NCBI GenBank assembly: GCA_037043015.1
Contig: CM073327.1
Coordinates: forward strand, 5,004,727 to 5,068,726
DNA from: Bryum argenteum
Taxonomy: Eukaryota > Streptophyta > Bryopsida > Bryales > Bryaceae
Reading direction: 5' to 3'
Length of the DNA stretch: 64,000 nt
Position numbers and translations under genes: made by a program. Of this stretch, positions 1-11,354 are shown piece by piece. The notes below the pieces were generated by a model. It did not search any database and was not told the origin of the DNA. It saw nothing but the letters and a program-made list of their open reading frames with translations. Within the stretch, counting starts at the first letter, position 1; each line of letters starts with the position of its first letter.

Positions 1-400
1 TGAGGTTTAGTTTGGTTGTAAAGTTTTACATAGTTACTGTATAGCAAAGCCTTGTCTTTGGATAATTTATATAATAAAGTTATTATCAACTTTTAAACAT
101 TTTAACCTTTTGTTTGCTTAGAAATAAAAATATCCAAAATCTGTTGTAGATGAAAGTGAAGGGAAGCTATTTACAACTCAACCATACAATCTTGCAATTG
201 ACTTATTGTAGGCCATGTGGATTTAGACTTGAGTCATAATACCTCATATTCAAGATTAATGCGGAATAGTACTAAAAGAAAGAATACATGTTTTCATCAA
301 GATTTTATAGAACCAAATTTGAATTTAGCGTCAGACCTAGCCTAAAATTCAATGTAGCAAAGCAATTGATGCCAAGCGATGTCCCACCGGTGCCAGCTAA
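1..400. other. AT-rich intergenic DNA with a dispersed-repeat fragment
   Basis: No gene is seen. Roughly positions 145-280 resemble the interior of the TTAA-flanked element at 42978-43949 (shared words around 'ctcaaccgtacaa' and 'gagtcat.aggcctcat'), so this is probably an old fragment of that family. Confidence 0.4.
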
Positions 401-404
401 GGAT

Positions 405-770
405 GTGCTTGCAGAGGCGAGGGAATAGGTACTGGCAGAGGCCAAGGAACTGGTGCCGGCAGACGCGAGGGAACTGGTGCCAGCAGAGGCGAGGGAATTG
501 GTGCCAGGAAAGGCGAGGGAATTGGTGCCTGCAAAGGCGAGGGAACTAGTGCCGGTAGAGGCGAGGAAACCGGTGCTAACAGAGGCGAGGAAACTAGTGC
601 CGACAAAGCCGAGGGAACTAGTGCTCGCAGAGGCAAGGGAATTGGTGCCGGCAGAGGCAAGGGAACTGGTGCTAGTAGGGGCAAGGGAACTGGTGTCTGC
701 AGAGGCGAGGACACCGGTGCCAACGGAGGCTCGTTTGGTGCTAACAGTGGCTCGTTTGGTGCAGATAGAG
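405..770. repeat. 24-bp minisatellite, open in several frames
   Basis: About 14 degenerate tandem copies of a 24-bp unit containing 'gcgagggaactggtg'. Because 24 is a multiple of 3, both strands have long open frames: an 8-aa repeat of the AEARELVP type on the plus strand (453-923) and a Pro/Leu/Ser/Ala repeat on the minus strand (397-906). I see no splice sites, promoter or conserved domain that would make either a gene, so I call the repeat only. A coding exon of a low-complexity protein cannot be excluded. Confidence 0.75.
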
Positions 771-929
771 GCTTGTTTGATGTTGGCAAAGATTCTCCTC
801 TCCCTAGTACAGGCTCCTCCCTTCCCAGTAGAGGCTCCTCCGTTTCTGACCAACCTTCAGCACCGTACGATGGGCCGCACACATGTGGTTCGGGGGCGTC
901 GGCCATCGCTCAGCCAAGGCTAGGTTTTG

Positions 930-2340
930 ATAGTAGCTGCATGCCGCTCATGCGAACGGTCTGCTGCTCTGGCCAATGAGCTGTCACTCCTTCTTATTAC
1001 CTCAGGCATGTTACCCTCTAAACTCCAATAAAATGTAATCACTTCGTTACCTCATAAACTCTAGTAAACCTAATCACACCCCTGTAGAACTATTTTGGTG
1101 ATTTCAACTACATAATCTAAATTTAACTTTTTGTTTATAGTTCTAATTTTTCATAGTATAAGGTACAATAAAATTGAATCAACTTAGACTTGAGTAATTT
1201 TCTACAATTTGAGTAAAAAATAAGATACTTTATGACAATGTCATAAAGTATACCATATTTTAAATATTTAATATATACTTTGTCATTATAAAATTATAAT
1301 AAAAGTAATTGTAATTTCCCAAAGTTTATTTTATTATCACTTTTTCTACACATTAGTTGTAACGATACTCTAAAATTGGCTTAGAGTTACTTGGAACATG
1401 ATTTTACTATTACAAATTTAGCAAAATTGTGATTAAAGTTAATTAGCAGTAAATTAAAGGCATAGAAGAAAATGATACGTATTAATTTTCAAATTTGTAA
1501 ATTTAGGATTTATATTTATTACACCTTTTATGTATAAAACTTGATGTGGTATGAGATGTAACTTCCCTTACTCTTTTAAAGCCATCTTCTTAAAAAAATA
1601 TAAAGACATTTTGCTTACATTAGATCGATACGCTTGAATTTCTCAAAATAGTAAGTATTTATTTTGTAATGAATTCAAGAGACTAAGACTTTAAAAATTG
1701 ATAGAAATTTCAATTTTATTATTAGTAGTTGAGATTGGATATGATTGGCTAAAATTGAATGTTATATGATAAAATAAAAAAGCCACTAATAACTTTAGAA
1801 AAATACAATCAGTCCTCCAAAATAGTAAGGTTTCTTCCACTAAGCCAATGCTAAGAAGACAGTGGAAATATGACTAAAAATGTTCACTATAACTAATTTC
1901 ATGTTTAAAGCTTTAGTTTTAATTTGTAAATTTATTACAAATTAGTTGAAAGGGTAAGATTAATAATTATGATATTGATTTAAAAACTACTTTATTATTG
2001 AATTATGTTTGGTGGGATTACAGCTTACATGAGATGTATTCACCGACACTCCGATACTCCTTATGACACAACCCATTCCCATCTAGTCCGACACAATCCA
2101 TCCCCTCTCCAGTACGAATACTTCTTTTTCTTTATTGTAATCTGAGAACATGTTTTTTTTTTTTCACAAATTAGCTAAACCATTTAAGAGGCAAACAACG
2201 GAAAATTCCAATTCACCACGGTTGTAGGGTCTAAATTATTTTGTATCAGCAGCTTTCCCACGGCTTTAGGGGTACACAAATATTGAATTTGTTCAAATAG
2301 AATCAACTAATATTCACTTTTGGACCAGAATATTCCCTCG
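930..2340. other. AT-rich intergenic DNA, nothing recognised
   Basis: Strongly AT-rich with stop codons in all frames. I see no gene, RNA gene or clear element. Confidence 0.5.
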
Positions 2341-2361
2341 AAATCTGCTCACTGCTCATGG

Positions 2362-2402
2362 AAAATCTGCTCACCGCTCACCGCTCACCGCTCACCGCTC
2401 AC
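2362..2402. repeat. Short tandem repeat, 7-bp unit (CCGCTCA)
   Basis: Five or so consecutive copies of the heptamer ccgctca, preceded by two imperfect copies (ctgctcac). Confidence 0.8.
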
Positions 2403-2439
2403 ACCGTAATCACATTGGGTCCCTTTCTAAGGGGCCGGC

Positions 2440-2760
2440 GTGAATGAAGTGTCCGTTCGTAATGCTAATATCCCGATGGCCACCGGACAAGGGGAAATTG
2501 GAACAATACTACTTCCCCCTCTCGAGGGTGGACACTGTAACTACGCTATTTTCTAGCCTAGTTACTAATGCCTTGAAGATACTTGACATAGTATCCCCCC
2601 AAAGGGATTTGAGGTACCCATACAACAAGGTCCAAAGACCCCCCACAATAGTTGGGTGGACTATAGTGGTGAGCACCACGCCGGCATGGGGAATAGAACC
2701 CACGACCTCCTCATTGGGGGCCTAAGCCCTAACCACCAAGCCAAGGCTTGTGGTGCCCTT
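2440..2760 (-). mobile_element. tRNA-derived SINE
   Basis: Read on the minus strand, the right edge (2760 downwards) begins like a tRNA: an A-box-like TGGCTTGGTGGTTAG and, about 40 nt later, a B-box-like GGTTCTATTCC inside 'GTCGTGGGTTCTATTCC'. This is the head arrangement of plant Pol III SINEs. About 250 bp of body follow towards 2440. The distal end and target duplication could not be fixed. The 93-aa plus-strand open frame across it is incidental. Confidence 0.6.
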
Positions 2761-2769
2761 TAACAACAA

Positions 2770-3580
2770 CATAGATATCATGGTATGAAATTGGATCGTT
2801 ACAATCTTTATTCTAATGTTGAGTTCTTCACTTCTTCTTTTATCTCAATATATAACCATTTATTAGCAGGGAAAATCTCACAAAACTTTCATGAAGGAAT
2901 ATTTGCAAACAAATTTTTTCTATGAACCTCAATTCTATTAAATTGGCACGGTTATGCTAAAATGGTGTCTTTTGAGGTGAAAAAAACAAAAACCAATAAC
3001 ATAGAATTTTGTCAATTTTGACCTCAAAAGATAATATTTCTAAAAAATTCAATTTTCTTCTTGTTTTTTGAGGTCCTTGTGAAATATTTTCACTCCAACG
3101 TTTTCTCTTTATCCTCTATTTTGATGTTGGGTTTTCACTTTTTATTTTTTCTCAATATATAAGAGTTCAGTAGAAGGAAAAACCTCAAAAGACTTTTAGG
3201 AATATTTGTAGATAAGTTATTTGTGAACCTCAATTCTATTAAAATGGCGTTGTAATGATAAAATGGTGTGTTCTGAGGTGAAAAAAACAAAAAAAATATC
3301 ATAGATTTGTCAAGTTCGACCTCAAAGGACAATATTTCTAAACTGCATTTCAAAGACATTGTTCTTTTTAACGGCAGTTAAGAAATATTTTCCCTTCCAC
3401 ATGTGCTCTTTGAAAGCCAATGTTGTTTTCTTACAGAGACTTTCAAAATAGTTGCTCACACCCTAAATCAAGAGCTTTGGGCATATGTGAGAGCGAACTA
3501 CTTACTTGAGGCATTGTGGTGTGATTTTCATTAATTTTGGTTAATGCCATTTCTTCATCTCTATTTGGGTTTCAAAAAAT
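2770..3580. repeat. Diverged tandem pair of dispersed-repeat copies
   Basis: Two related blocks (about 2820-3060 and 3120-3345) repeat the order 'tctcaatatataa', 'cctcaattctattaaaatggc', 'gaggtgaaaaaaacaaaa', 'gacctcaaa'. They include the CCTCAATTC..TTAAAATGGC end motif of the MITE families seen at 33.9-47.8 kb. No gene is seen. Confidence 0.5.
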
Positions 3581-3587
3581 AAATTAA

Positions 3588-4083
3588 TTGAGATGCATTC
3601 AGAAACACAGTTATTTTTTTCGTAGAGTTTATAAAGAGCTGCAATATAATTTTGAAATTCCCCTTGAGAATCTTTTGGACCTTTCAAAACGCATTAGCAG
3701 GTATGCAAGAAAGAGCTCAGGCGCTTTACGTAGCAATGAGCCTATGAGACATAGAAGAGCATTTTTTGCATGGTTCCTCTTCAAGGGTATAAGATACGTT
3801 TAGTTCTATCTAGTGCATTTCTTTTTAAGAGTTTGGTGGATGCAAGTTCTCACCAAATAACTTGTGATAGGATTGTTTTCTCAAAAGCACGGCTAATGTG
3901 TTCTTGTGTTTTATTGCTACGAAGCAACGCGCTTGCTCGTATAATCACATTCAACAAGTCTTCTTTGTTGTCAACATTGAGCTAGCAAGTCAAGATCTTA
4001 CATTGCGATGGGGGCTTGCCACCAATACCACATCCAATGGCGTGCTCATTGTTTATCTTACCAAGAGTACACTGACAAACTAA
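3588..4083 (+). pseudogene. Relic of an unrecognised gene family also found at 36.8-41.6 kb
   Basis: An open frame at 3588-3803 encodes 71 aa rich in Arg, Phe and Tyr, and one at 3898-4083 encodes 61 aa containing IELASQDLTLRWGLA. The latter matches minus-strand peptides at 41.1 kb (VASRDLTLRSGLALDTT), 40.8 kb (LATGDVTLRSGL) and 39.5 kb (LATADLTLESGL). The same peptide in one frame at several diverged places suggests remains of a coding sequence. I do not recognise the protein, and no full gene model can be drawn. The repeat could equally be an old transposon-borne fragment. Confidence 0.35.
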
Positions 4084-4099
4084 ACCAACAACATTAGAA

Positions 4100-5480
4100 T
4101 CATCAAACATAAATAGCAAATGTCATTATGTAATAGCTTAGCCATAAAAAAATGAAAAAAAATGAAAAAAGAAAAAGAAAAAATGAATTGATAAAAATAA
4201 TTAAAAATTAAAAAATTAAAAAAATTATATATATATAAAAGATTCAAACACTTTTTTGCACTGCTCTTCTTTTATGTTATAATGTGTCAATAGTACAAAT
4301 TGCAACCTTCAAGGTAAGGTGCTTTCATGACTCTTGATATTCTTTCACATTGTGAAACTAAACATTTTAACTTTCGCTAAAATATGTATATGCTTTGTTG
4401 CATGTATGTTGTGTGATTGATATGTATCTTATACATGTGTCTTTCCTTGCACCTAAGTAATAGTATATATTGATTGAAGAAGGTTGTTTGGAGTGAGATT
4501 GTTAGTGATAAAATTTTAAAAGGCGCTTTCCATGTAGGACAATGGCATGCTCTACGTATTAAAAAGTGTCTAGGTCTACTTTCAAACAATCTCCTATATG
4601 CCTATATAATTAATGTGAATATGTTTTGCCTAAGTTCAAATTGGGATGTATAATTTTTGTATACTATACATCTTAGAGAACCCTCCTCAAATGAGGCCTC
4701 ATGATTCAAAATTTGATCCACTTGACTTAATACAAGTATACTACAAGATCATACTGTTGAGATCTAGGTAGCTTGTCTTCATTTCATCAATGAGACTTTG
4801 CAAAAACCTATGTTTCAAGGCTCTAGACCCTCTTTGGCCCTTCCTTGCCTAATAATCCTTTAATATAGAATGAAGACTTATTTTCCTCCCCACCTCCCTA
4901 GCCCCCACGACCCCACCTTCGCACATTTCCGCCTTATTTTACTTCATATTGGAAGTATTACATGTCTTGTCTGTTTTTCTGACTTCCACTCCTCTCCCAA
5001 GGTTACTCTCTCTGCCTCCATACTTCCCAAGCCACCTAATGATTTACATTCCTCTTAACAAGGACAACCTAAGGTAGATTTAATTACTTAGTCTCAATTT
5101 GTGTAATACAAAAGACATCTCTTGTTACGATTTTGTGAGTATTTTTTGCATTGTGCATTCTATCTCTAAAGTATCTAATATCTTATCGTACTTGGTCGTT
5201 GAGCAAATGGAGCATTGTTTCATAGATGATTTGCCAAAAGAAAATGTCTTTATGAGTGAATTAAAAATGAGCTTGTTTGTATGTTCTAAGTTTGGTTTGC
5301 AAGTTTGTGTGGGTAGAATAGGTTTAGGTCGGTGGTTAATTAATTCATGCCTATGAAGAGCTCTCAAAGTTCCCATTGCAATATCTAAGAACATCAAGTT
5401 TTGTAATAGAAATATTTAGCACAATTAAAACAAAGTTTCCTTGCTTATTAAAATTGTAGTTATTTGAACTAAACTTTTGA
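4100..5480. other. AT-rich intergenic DNA, nothing recognised
   Basis: Contains A-rich simple sequence at 4145-4240. Nearby open frames such as 5099-5356 have no family features I recognise. Part of 5100-5340 resembles 56.4-56.6 kb in reverse orientation (for example 'ttggtcgttgagcaaatggagcattgtttcat'-like sequence), so it is repetitive. Confidence 0.4.
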
Positions 5481-5489
5481 TCTCAAATA

Positions 5490-6250
5490 AAAAGGTCAAA
5501 TAACTACACCAACCTTTTTTTAAATTTCAAAAAATTAATATCAACTTTTCACCTAAGACGTATAGAGATTAAGTTATAATTAGGATATTTTGATTTTGTT
5601 AAGATTTTAGAAATTTATGACCTTACCTTAATTCTCCTAAAATGGCTATATTCTGTTAAAATGACATATTTTGGGGTGCTCAAAATTAAACAAATAAAAT
5701 TGGATTTTATATATTTTGATATCGAAGAGAAAATAATCTGGAATTGTTCTTCAACAACAATAAGATCCTAGTGAATGGCCATTCGAGAAGAAGGTTGTTT
5801 ATGAAGGCCACTTCAAGAACAAGGATGTTTTGAACTACCATTGCGTAATAAGAAGAAGGTTGATCTTCAAGTGTCATTCGCAAACAATGTTGTTTTTGAA
5901 CTACCATTCAAGAACAAGGATGTTGTTGAACTGCCACGCATTCAAGAACAAGGATGTTTCATACTTGCCATTCAAGAATAAGGATGTTTTTTAATAGCCA
6001 TTTTGAGAATGAGATTTTCTTGAGTTGGCCTTGAAGAACAAAGATGTAATTGGATGGCCATTGGAGAACAAGAATGTAATTGAACATTTACATATGCTCC
6101 TAAAATGACCCGTCTTAGAATATGGCCAAAATGTTGAATCATGACTTCGCCAAAATGGTACAAGATATAAGTAACACCATTTTTATGAAATTGAGGCTCC
6201 TTCCAAATCAAAAGGTGTATACGTCTTGAAACTCAACATTTTAGGCCATT
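5490..6250. repeat. Dispersed repeat with degenerate 'gccattcaagaac' tandem array, copy 1
   Basis: Closely related to 16860-17870: same entry sequence ('tatttatgacctta', 'aaaatggctatatt', 'ttttggggtgctca') followed by about ten degenerate 30-45 bp units built on 'gccattcaagaacaaggatgtt'. No coding frame persists through the array. Confidence 0.65.
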
Positions 6251-6259
6251 CCTGGGCAC

Positions 6260-8330
6260 AACCAAGGTATGGGTATCACTTTTTGTCAAGACTAATTAGG
6301 TGATTTTTGGTTGAAACATCCAAAGTTCATCATTTTTTTCCAATTTTATCAATTACAAAGAGTACAAAATCATTTTAAAATATCGTATATGTAATTGGGA
6401 TCAAGATGCGCATTCCTAAGAAAAAAAATTATTCAGATTTTTTATTTTTGGATCATTGAACCCTCCACAGTAAATTGCATATTGGTAGGATTTGCAAGCA
6501 TCATGGTGCAAATTTTATTAATTTTTTATTTGTCAAACTAACTATTTTATATAATGCACAAGTACATGTAAGTCATATCCAAAAATGGTATCAAAATGTG
6601 ATCATTTGATGTATCAAATGATTGTTTCTTAGGATTTTGTGTCATTAGGACACAACTTACTTTTTCAACTAAAATACCTAATAAAAAATCTTAATATTCT
6701 TCAATGCGAACGATTTTTTTTTTTTTTTTTTTTTTGTAGGCTATAAGTGCTGTAAATTGAAACCACATTTGGTGTTCTCATACTTAACTTTATTTTAGAA
6801 GATGGACATGTTTGACACACTTGCATGAGTTGAAACTGTACTTGGAACAACTTTTTTGAACCCTTAGCAGCTTAGCTTAATTGTGCCCTCATATCTCAAA
6901 ACTCATTGTGAGCCAAAAAACCACCAAGGAGGTGGCAATTAGTCACAAGGGGATTAAGGAACAAGATTATATGAAGAGAAGAGGAATAGACAAGAGAAGA
7001 CAAAGAGAAAAGAAGAAGCAAAGGAAAGAAGAAGAAGAAGAAAACCGCCGCCCAGGGAGTAAAACTTTTTCAACACCCCCGACTTTGGGAGGTCATTTCT
7101 CCTCCCTATGTATTGGAATTGAGCATGCCATATATCATTGGAAAGCTCTACTAGCGCTCTATTCACTGTAGAAATCTCAGAATCAAACTCCTAAAACTCT
7201 CTGACTGATTGCCGAATTTATGCGGCTGACTTGTTTATCGCCGGGGGAAACTCTTCCAACACCCCCGACTTTGAGAGGCAATATCTCACTCCCTATAACT
7301 CCAATTTGAACGTGCTTACCACCATTGGAAAGCTCTACTAGAGATCTACAATCATGTCAAATCTCATTGAACTTGGACTAAAATCGAGTGACTGATGGAG
7401 ATTTGACCAAACGGCCTTGAATGGAGATTGACCAAAAACACTTGAATTCAATGCAACTCCTAACCTAATAAAAAAGGAGGTGAAGATGAGTGAGAAGGAG
7501 GTCAATACCTTCCTTCTCTTATTTATCAAACATTACAAGAGGAAGAAGGGGTGAAACAAGAATTAAGAAGGAGGCGCAAGGCCTTCCTTCTTCTAAAACG
7601 TATACATCACAAAAGAAGGACAAGAAGAAGGAAGAAGTAGGTCCATGGCCTTCCTTCTCCTACTAACTAATTATTACAAAAGAAGAAATAGATAGACACA
7701 AGGAGAGGCTTGCAATTACCTTGAAAACAAGCTCTTAAGTACAAAATATGGAGCCGCCAAAGTAGCGGCTCACCCTAACCCCAACCAAGGCTGAAAGCCC
7801 TACTTAAGGTCTTCTTGAACGAATGTCGTCACTACTTCTCGCGCTCCATCCTTCAAGCATTCAATCTATCACCGGCTCCTTTAATGCAAGTAGCTCACAC
7901 ATACCACCCAAAGTTAAGTGAATAAAATCAAGACAATCAATCATAAATACTAACATGGATATCAAAGGTTAGAGGTGAAAGGCCGACGGTAAAATGTCTG
8001 ACTCTAATTTAAGCAACTAGCCTATTTATAAGTTTTAGGTTCACTAGGGGATCTTCCCTCCTCTAGTCCTTCCCCATCATTCATTGGATTCACTAGGGGA
8101 TCTTCCCTCCTCTAGTCCTTCTCCACTAATCCTAACCTAAAGTTTAATTTCGCGCCAAACAATCTACCGAAAGCCTTCCAACAACTAACTTTTAACATAC
8201 ATATTACATTCATAATTAAATTATCTTAATTGCATTAATTTACTTCCAAATGGCATGGTTTGCTGACTTTTCATCAATAAAAACTACATTAAATAATATT
8301 TTAAACAAGAGGGCGCTTTCACGCTCTCAC
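6260..8330. other. About 2 kb present in the left but not the right copy of a duplicated block
   Basis: Sequences on either side (5.5-6.25 kb and 8.33 kb onward) lie next to each other in the second copy (junction near 17870), so this stretch is an insertion here or a deletion there. It holds a poly(T) run (about 6714-6735), two diverged copies of a 'caacacccccgactttg...ggaaagctctactag' block (7070-7160, 7255-7345), and two copies of 'ttcactaggggatcttccc' (8040-8075, 8089-8125). No gene is recognised. Confidence 0.5.
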
Positions 8331-9981
8331 ACTCATTACTTGTAATCTTTAATTACTAGATTCTTTTGTACTTATTACTAGAATTTAAATCTTTAAGTTA
8401 GTATATTGTAATCCTTAAGTACAAGATGGCATCCAATAATGAGTTATTAAGAAAAAAAATGTAAGATCATCTAAGAATGTGGTGGAAAATATTAGAGTAG
8501 GTCAAACTTTTCAGAAATTTGCAAATTAGATATAGATAGAAATCTGCATAAATTAATGATACTTAGTATTAAATTTAAATACTTTGATAGATTTTTAGTA
8601 AAAAGAGCACATTCCACAAAAAAGTGTCGTAGCTAGAAATGAAGGTAAATTCTTTGGATTTCAACGTTACAATCTTGCAGTAGACATATTGTATATCATA
8701 ATTATGGGTCAAATTTTGAGTTTTGAGGCCTCATAAAGTATGAGGTTTATAATATATTCGTTCTCCAAATTCTCAAAACATCACATAATCTCAAATCTCA
8801 AACATTACATAATAGACTTATTGCAATGTATAAAATCACCAAAATAATGCAACTATACTCACCTTCATCTGAGCAACACCCCTAAAAAAAGAGAAACCAT
8901 GAAAAACAAAAACCTAGACCTAATGGTTTAGAAGGACCGAGCCTCAATTTCACATACTAGATTAAATTCCAAACCAAATCTAAGTAATTCCATCCAAATT
9001 GGACTCCGAATGAAGAAATTATGGGTCTTTAAAGTTGTTGCTTGTCGTCTAAAACGACAAACAATCGAGTTAAGTATAAAGGAAAATAAAGTATAAAGTG
9101 TAAAGGAAATAAAGTTCTTTTGTCAATTTATGAAGGACACAAAGACAGTTTTCACTAGGTAGGGTTTTCAATCATTGATAAATTAGAGTTATACTTCACT
9201 GTCATATCATGATATAGAAAGTTTGGTCATATTTTGTCTTCGAAAACTTATTGAAGAATATCCAAATGTTATCTGAAAAATTGATTTATATCTTTGTATA
9301 GATTATTTTTTCTTCAAAGTTTCCTAACTCATGACCGTCACTTTTAAGCAAGCAATGTGCCTAGTTGCAATCTTATTAACTTTACACCTATTGATGTACA
9401 ATTTTATATATGCTACCTCCACTATACATTTCTTTTGTTTCATTCTTTATTTTATATCAAATTTCTCAATAAGGGGTTGTGCACCATGGTATTATTGAAG
9501 CTATCTCTTCAAAGAACATTAATTTTGATTTGCTTTACTTATAGGTAATTAACAAATTTGATTATACTTAGGCTTGTTTACCTTCTATCCTTAACTGTAC
9601 AAATTTTACCACCATAATAATTATATTTGATAATTCTTTTGAGTTCAATTTCTTGATTATGGGTTCTTTGAAATACATTCAAACCCTCCTATTCTTACAC
9701 TAGGCTAACATACCCACTAGGCTAACATAGCCTCTATGATATCACATATTTGGAATGTGACATGCAGTGACATGTAAAAAGTGGCCAATTAAAATTTCTC
9801 GTGGAATATAGTCAAAATATGAATATGTAAGGATTTTGACATAAGGATTTGAGTGAGTGTATCCTTGATAAAATATTAAACAATATGCTCAAATTCTTCT
9901 TAAGTCACATTTGATTATATTTACATTTCCGGTGTATATAACAAATTAAGGCTAAGGTGAGCATTTCTATTTGACCATTGT

Positions 9982-10470
9982 TCATATATCACAGTCCAAA
10001 GACTGTATGATATCAAAAAGAAGTTCCACAGAAGATCGATATGACAATATTAAGAGATATAAGTTTACAAACGTTGCCTCATGAATTAGATTTCTCATTG
10101 GATTCCTGTTTATTCCTTCTCTAATTACGTCCAATTCCTCGTGTGGGGGTTCTCCTCGCCCAATTCCTCCTTTGGGGTTCTTGTTCCGGCCATGGTAATG
10201 TCGGCCGTACATTCCAACGGCTGTATGCACTTCACTAAGTACCGCAGGTACAAGGCTTCCACAGATCCATTGATTCGGGATGAAGTTAGTTCTTGTATTA
10301 TATTTCTGAGAGCTAGACATCACACACACAAAATCCATTCGGTCCCACCGAATATTATGTGCAGGTATTGCATGCGACTGTACAGATTGAACGTTGATGT
10401 GTTTTAGTATATCATAATTACATTTGAAAGGCTTCTGTTGGGGTAATGATCTATACTCCCCGTAAGGCAA
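9982..10470 (-). CDS. Hypothetical open frame divergent from zinc-finger gene A
   Basis: A 162-aa open frame on the minus strand with no recognised domain. Parts of it stay readable in the mirrored copy (62205-62459, plus strand), where the peptide beginning MDFVCVMSSSQKYNTRTNF recurs, but in that copy the upstream part of the frame is interrupted by an indel. Since the whole block is a recent DNA duplication, peptide similarity alone does not show that it is coding. It could be a non-coding part of the zinc-finger gene's 5' region. Confidence 0.2.
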   Translation of the reverse strand: MPYGEYRSLPQQKPFKCNYDILKHINVQSVQSHAIPAHNIRWDRMDFVCVMSSSQKYNTRTNFIPNQWICGSLVPAVLSEVHTAVGMYGRHYHGRNKNPKGGIGRGEPPHEELDVIREGINRNPMRNLIHEATFVNLYLLILSYRSSVELLFDIIQSLDCDI

Positions 10471-11178
10471 TCAAGAATGATTCTGACCTGAGTTTCGTAC
10501 TCAATGCTTCCTCACTTCTTCCTCCGTCTGTGCATACTCCAGCAGACCCAGAACTTCCGTGAACAATGCAGGCTAGATTCATCCCTTGAGTTCGTCCGAA
10601 TCGATACACAAGTGTTCAAGGATAGTGTATGAGACGAAGGGATGTATCGTAGTGAACTGAATGAGCAATGACGAAACCGATGAAGCCCGAGCAGAAGAAA
10701 CCTCGTGGGTCGAACGTAAAAACCCAGGCCACCGACACCGACAATGGACAGGTTAGTTCATCATTGTATGATTATATGATTATTTTCTTTCAAGATATCC
10801 TTATTGAATGTGTATGCAACTCTTTCCACTCCGAATGACACAATTACCGGTCCATGATTTTGGACATTGAACACGTGCATCGATCCCAATGTGGAGTTAT
10901 TGAAGCTGGGTATTCTGGTTTCGTCTGAGAAAGAAACGTGGCATACCCCTTCCCAAATTGTAGGCGTAAAATTAAATCTTACTGGTTTTGACTTTTATCG
11001 AGAATATTGAGAATTGACTAACTTGATCCAAATGAATAATATAAACGCATTAACTCAGCATCCTGTATTAGGGAGTAAATAATGGAAAATAACAATCTCG
11101 GGAGTTGGGCTACTGGTTTTTACTGGTTTCCACTTTCGAGTGCATTTCTCATTACCCTCACTTCCCGAGGCACAACCC

Positions 11179-11190
11179 TATACATAAATA
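11179..11190 (+). promoter_or_regulatory. TATA box of zinc-finger gene A
   Basis: TATACATAAATA lies 176 bp upstream of the predicted start codon. The same element sits 178 bp (B), 163 bp (C) and 176 bp (D) before the start codons of the paralogues, and is altered only in X, so its position is conserved. Confidence 0.6.
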
Positions 11191-11354
11191 GAGACCCGGA
11201 TAAGAAAGATGCTCATGATATCGTATGTATGTGATTGAGTGCTGAAAGCTCTCATCCTTATCGTCAATACGAAGAGGGATGTGCTCCTAAATTCATCTCT
11301 TACTTTTGAATGTTGCCTCTTGGATAGACTAGTAAGAGTTCGAAGTCGATCGTC

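Larger units (their letters stand above)
8334..11215. repeat. Duplicated upstream block, copy 1 (in front of zinc-finger gene A)
   Basis: Matches 17875-20360 nearly collinearly, and in its right half also 13240-14250. It matches the reverse complement of about 61250-62960. Landmarks: 'gggttctttgaaatacattcaaaccctcctatt' region (9660), 'ggccatggtaatgtcggccgtacattcc' region (10190), 'tccactccgaatgacacaattaccgg' region (10830), and the TATA region (11180). It therefore marks segmental duplication of the whole zinc-finger locus. Confidence 0.85.

Noticed and set aside
397..906. Long minus-strand open frame in the minisatellite as a proline-rich cell-wall protein
   Set aside because: The frame exists only because the repeat unit is a multiple of three; the other strand is equally open, and there is no signal peptide or splice context.
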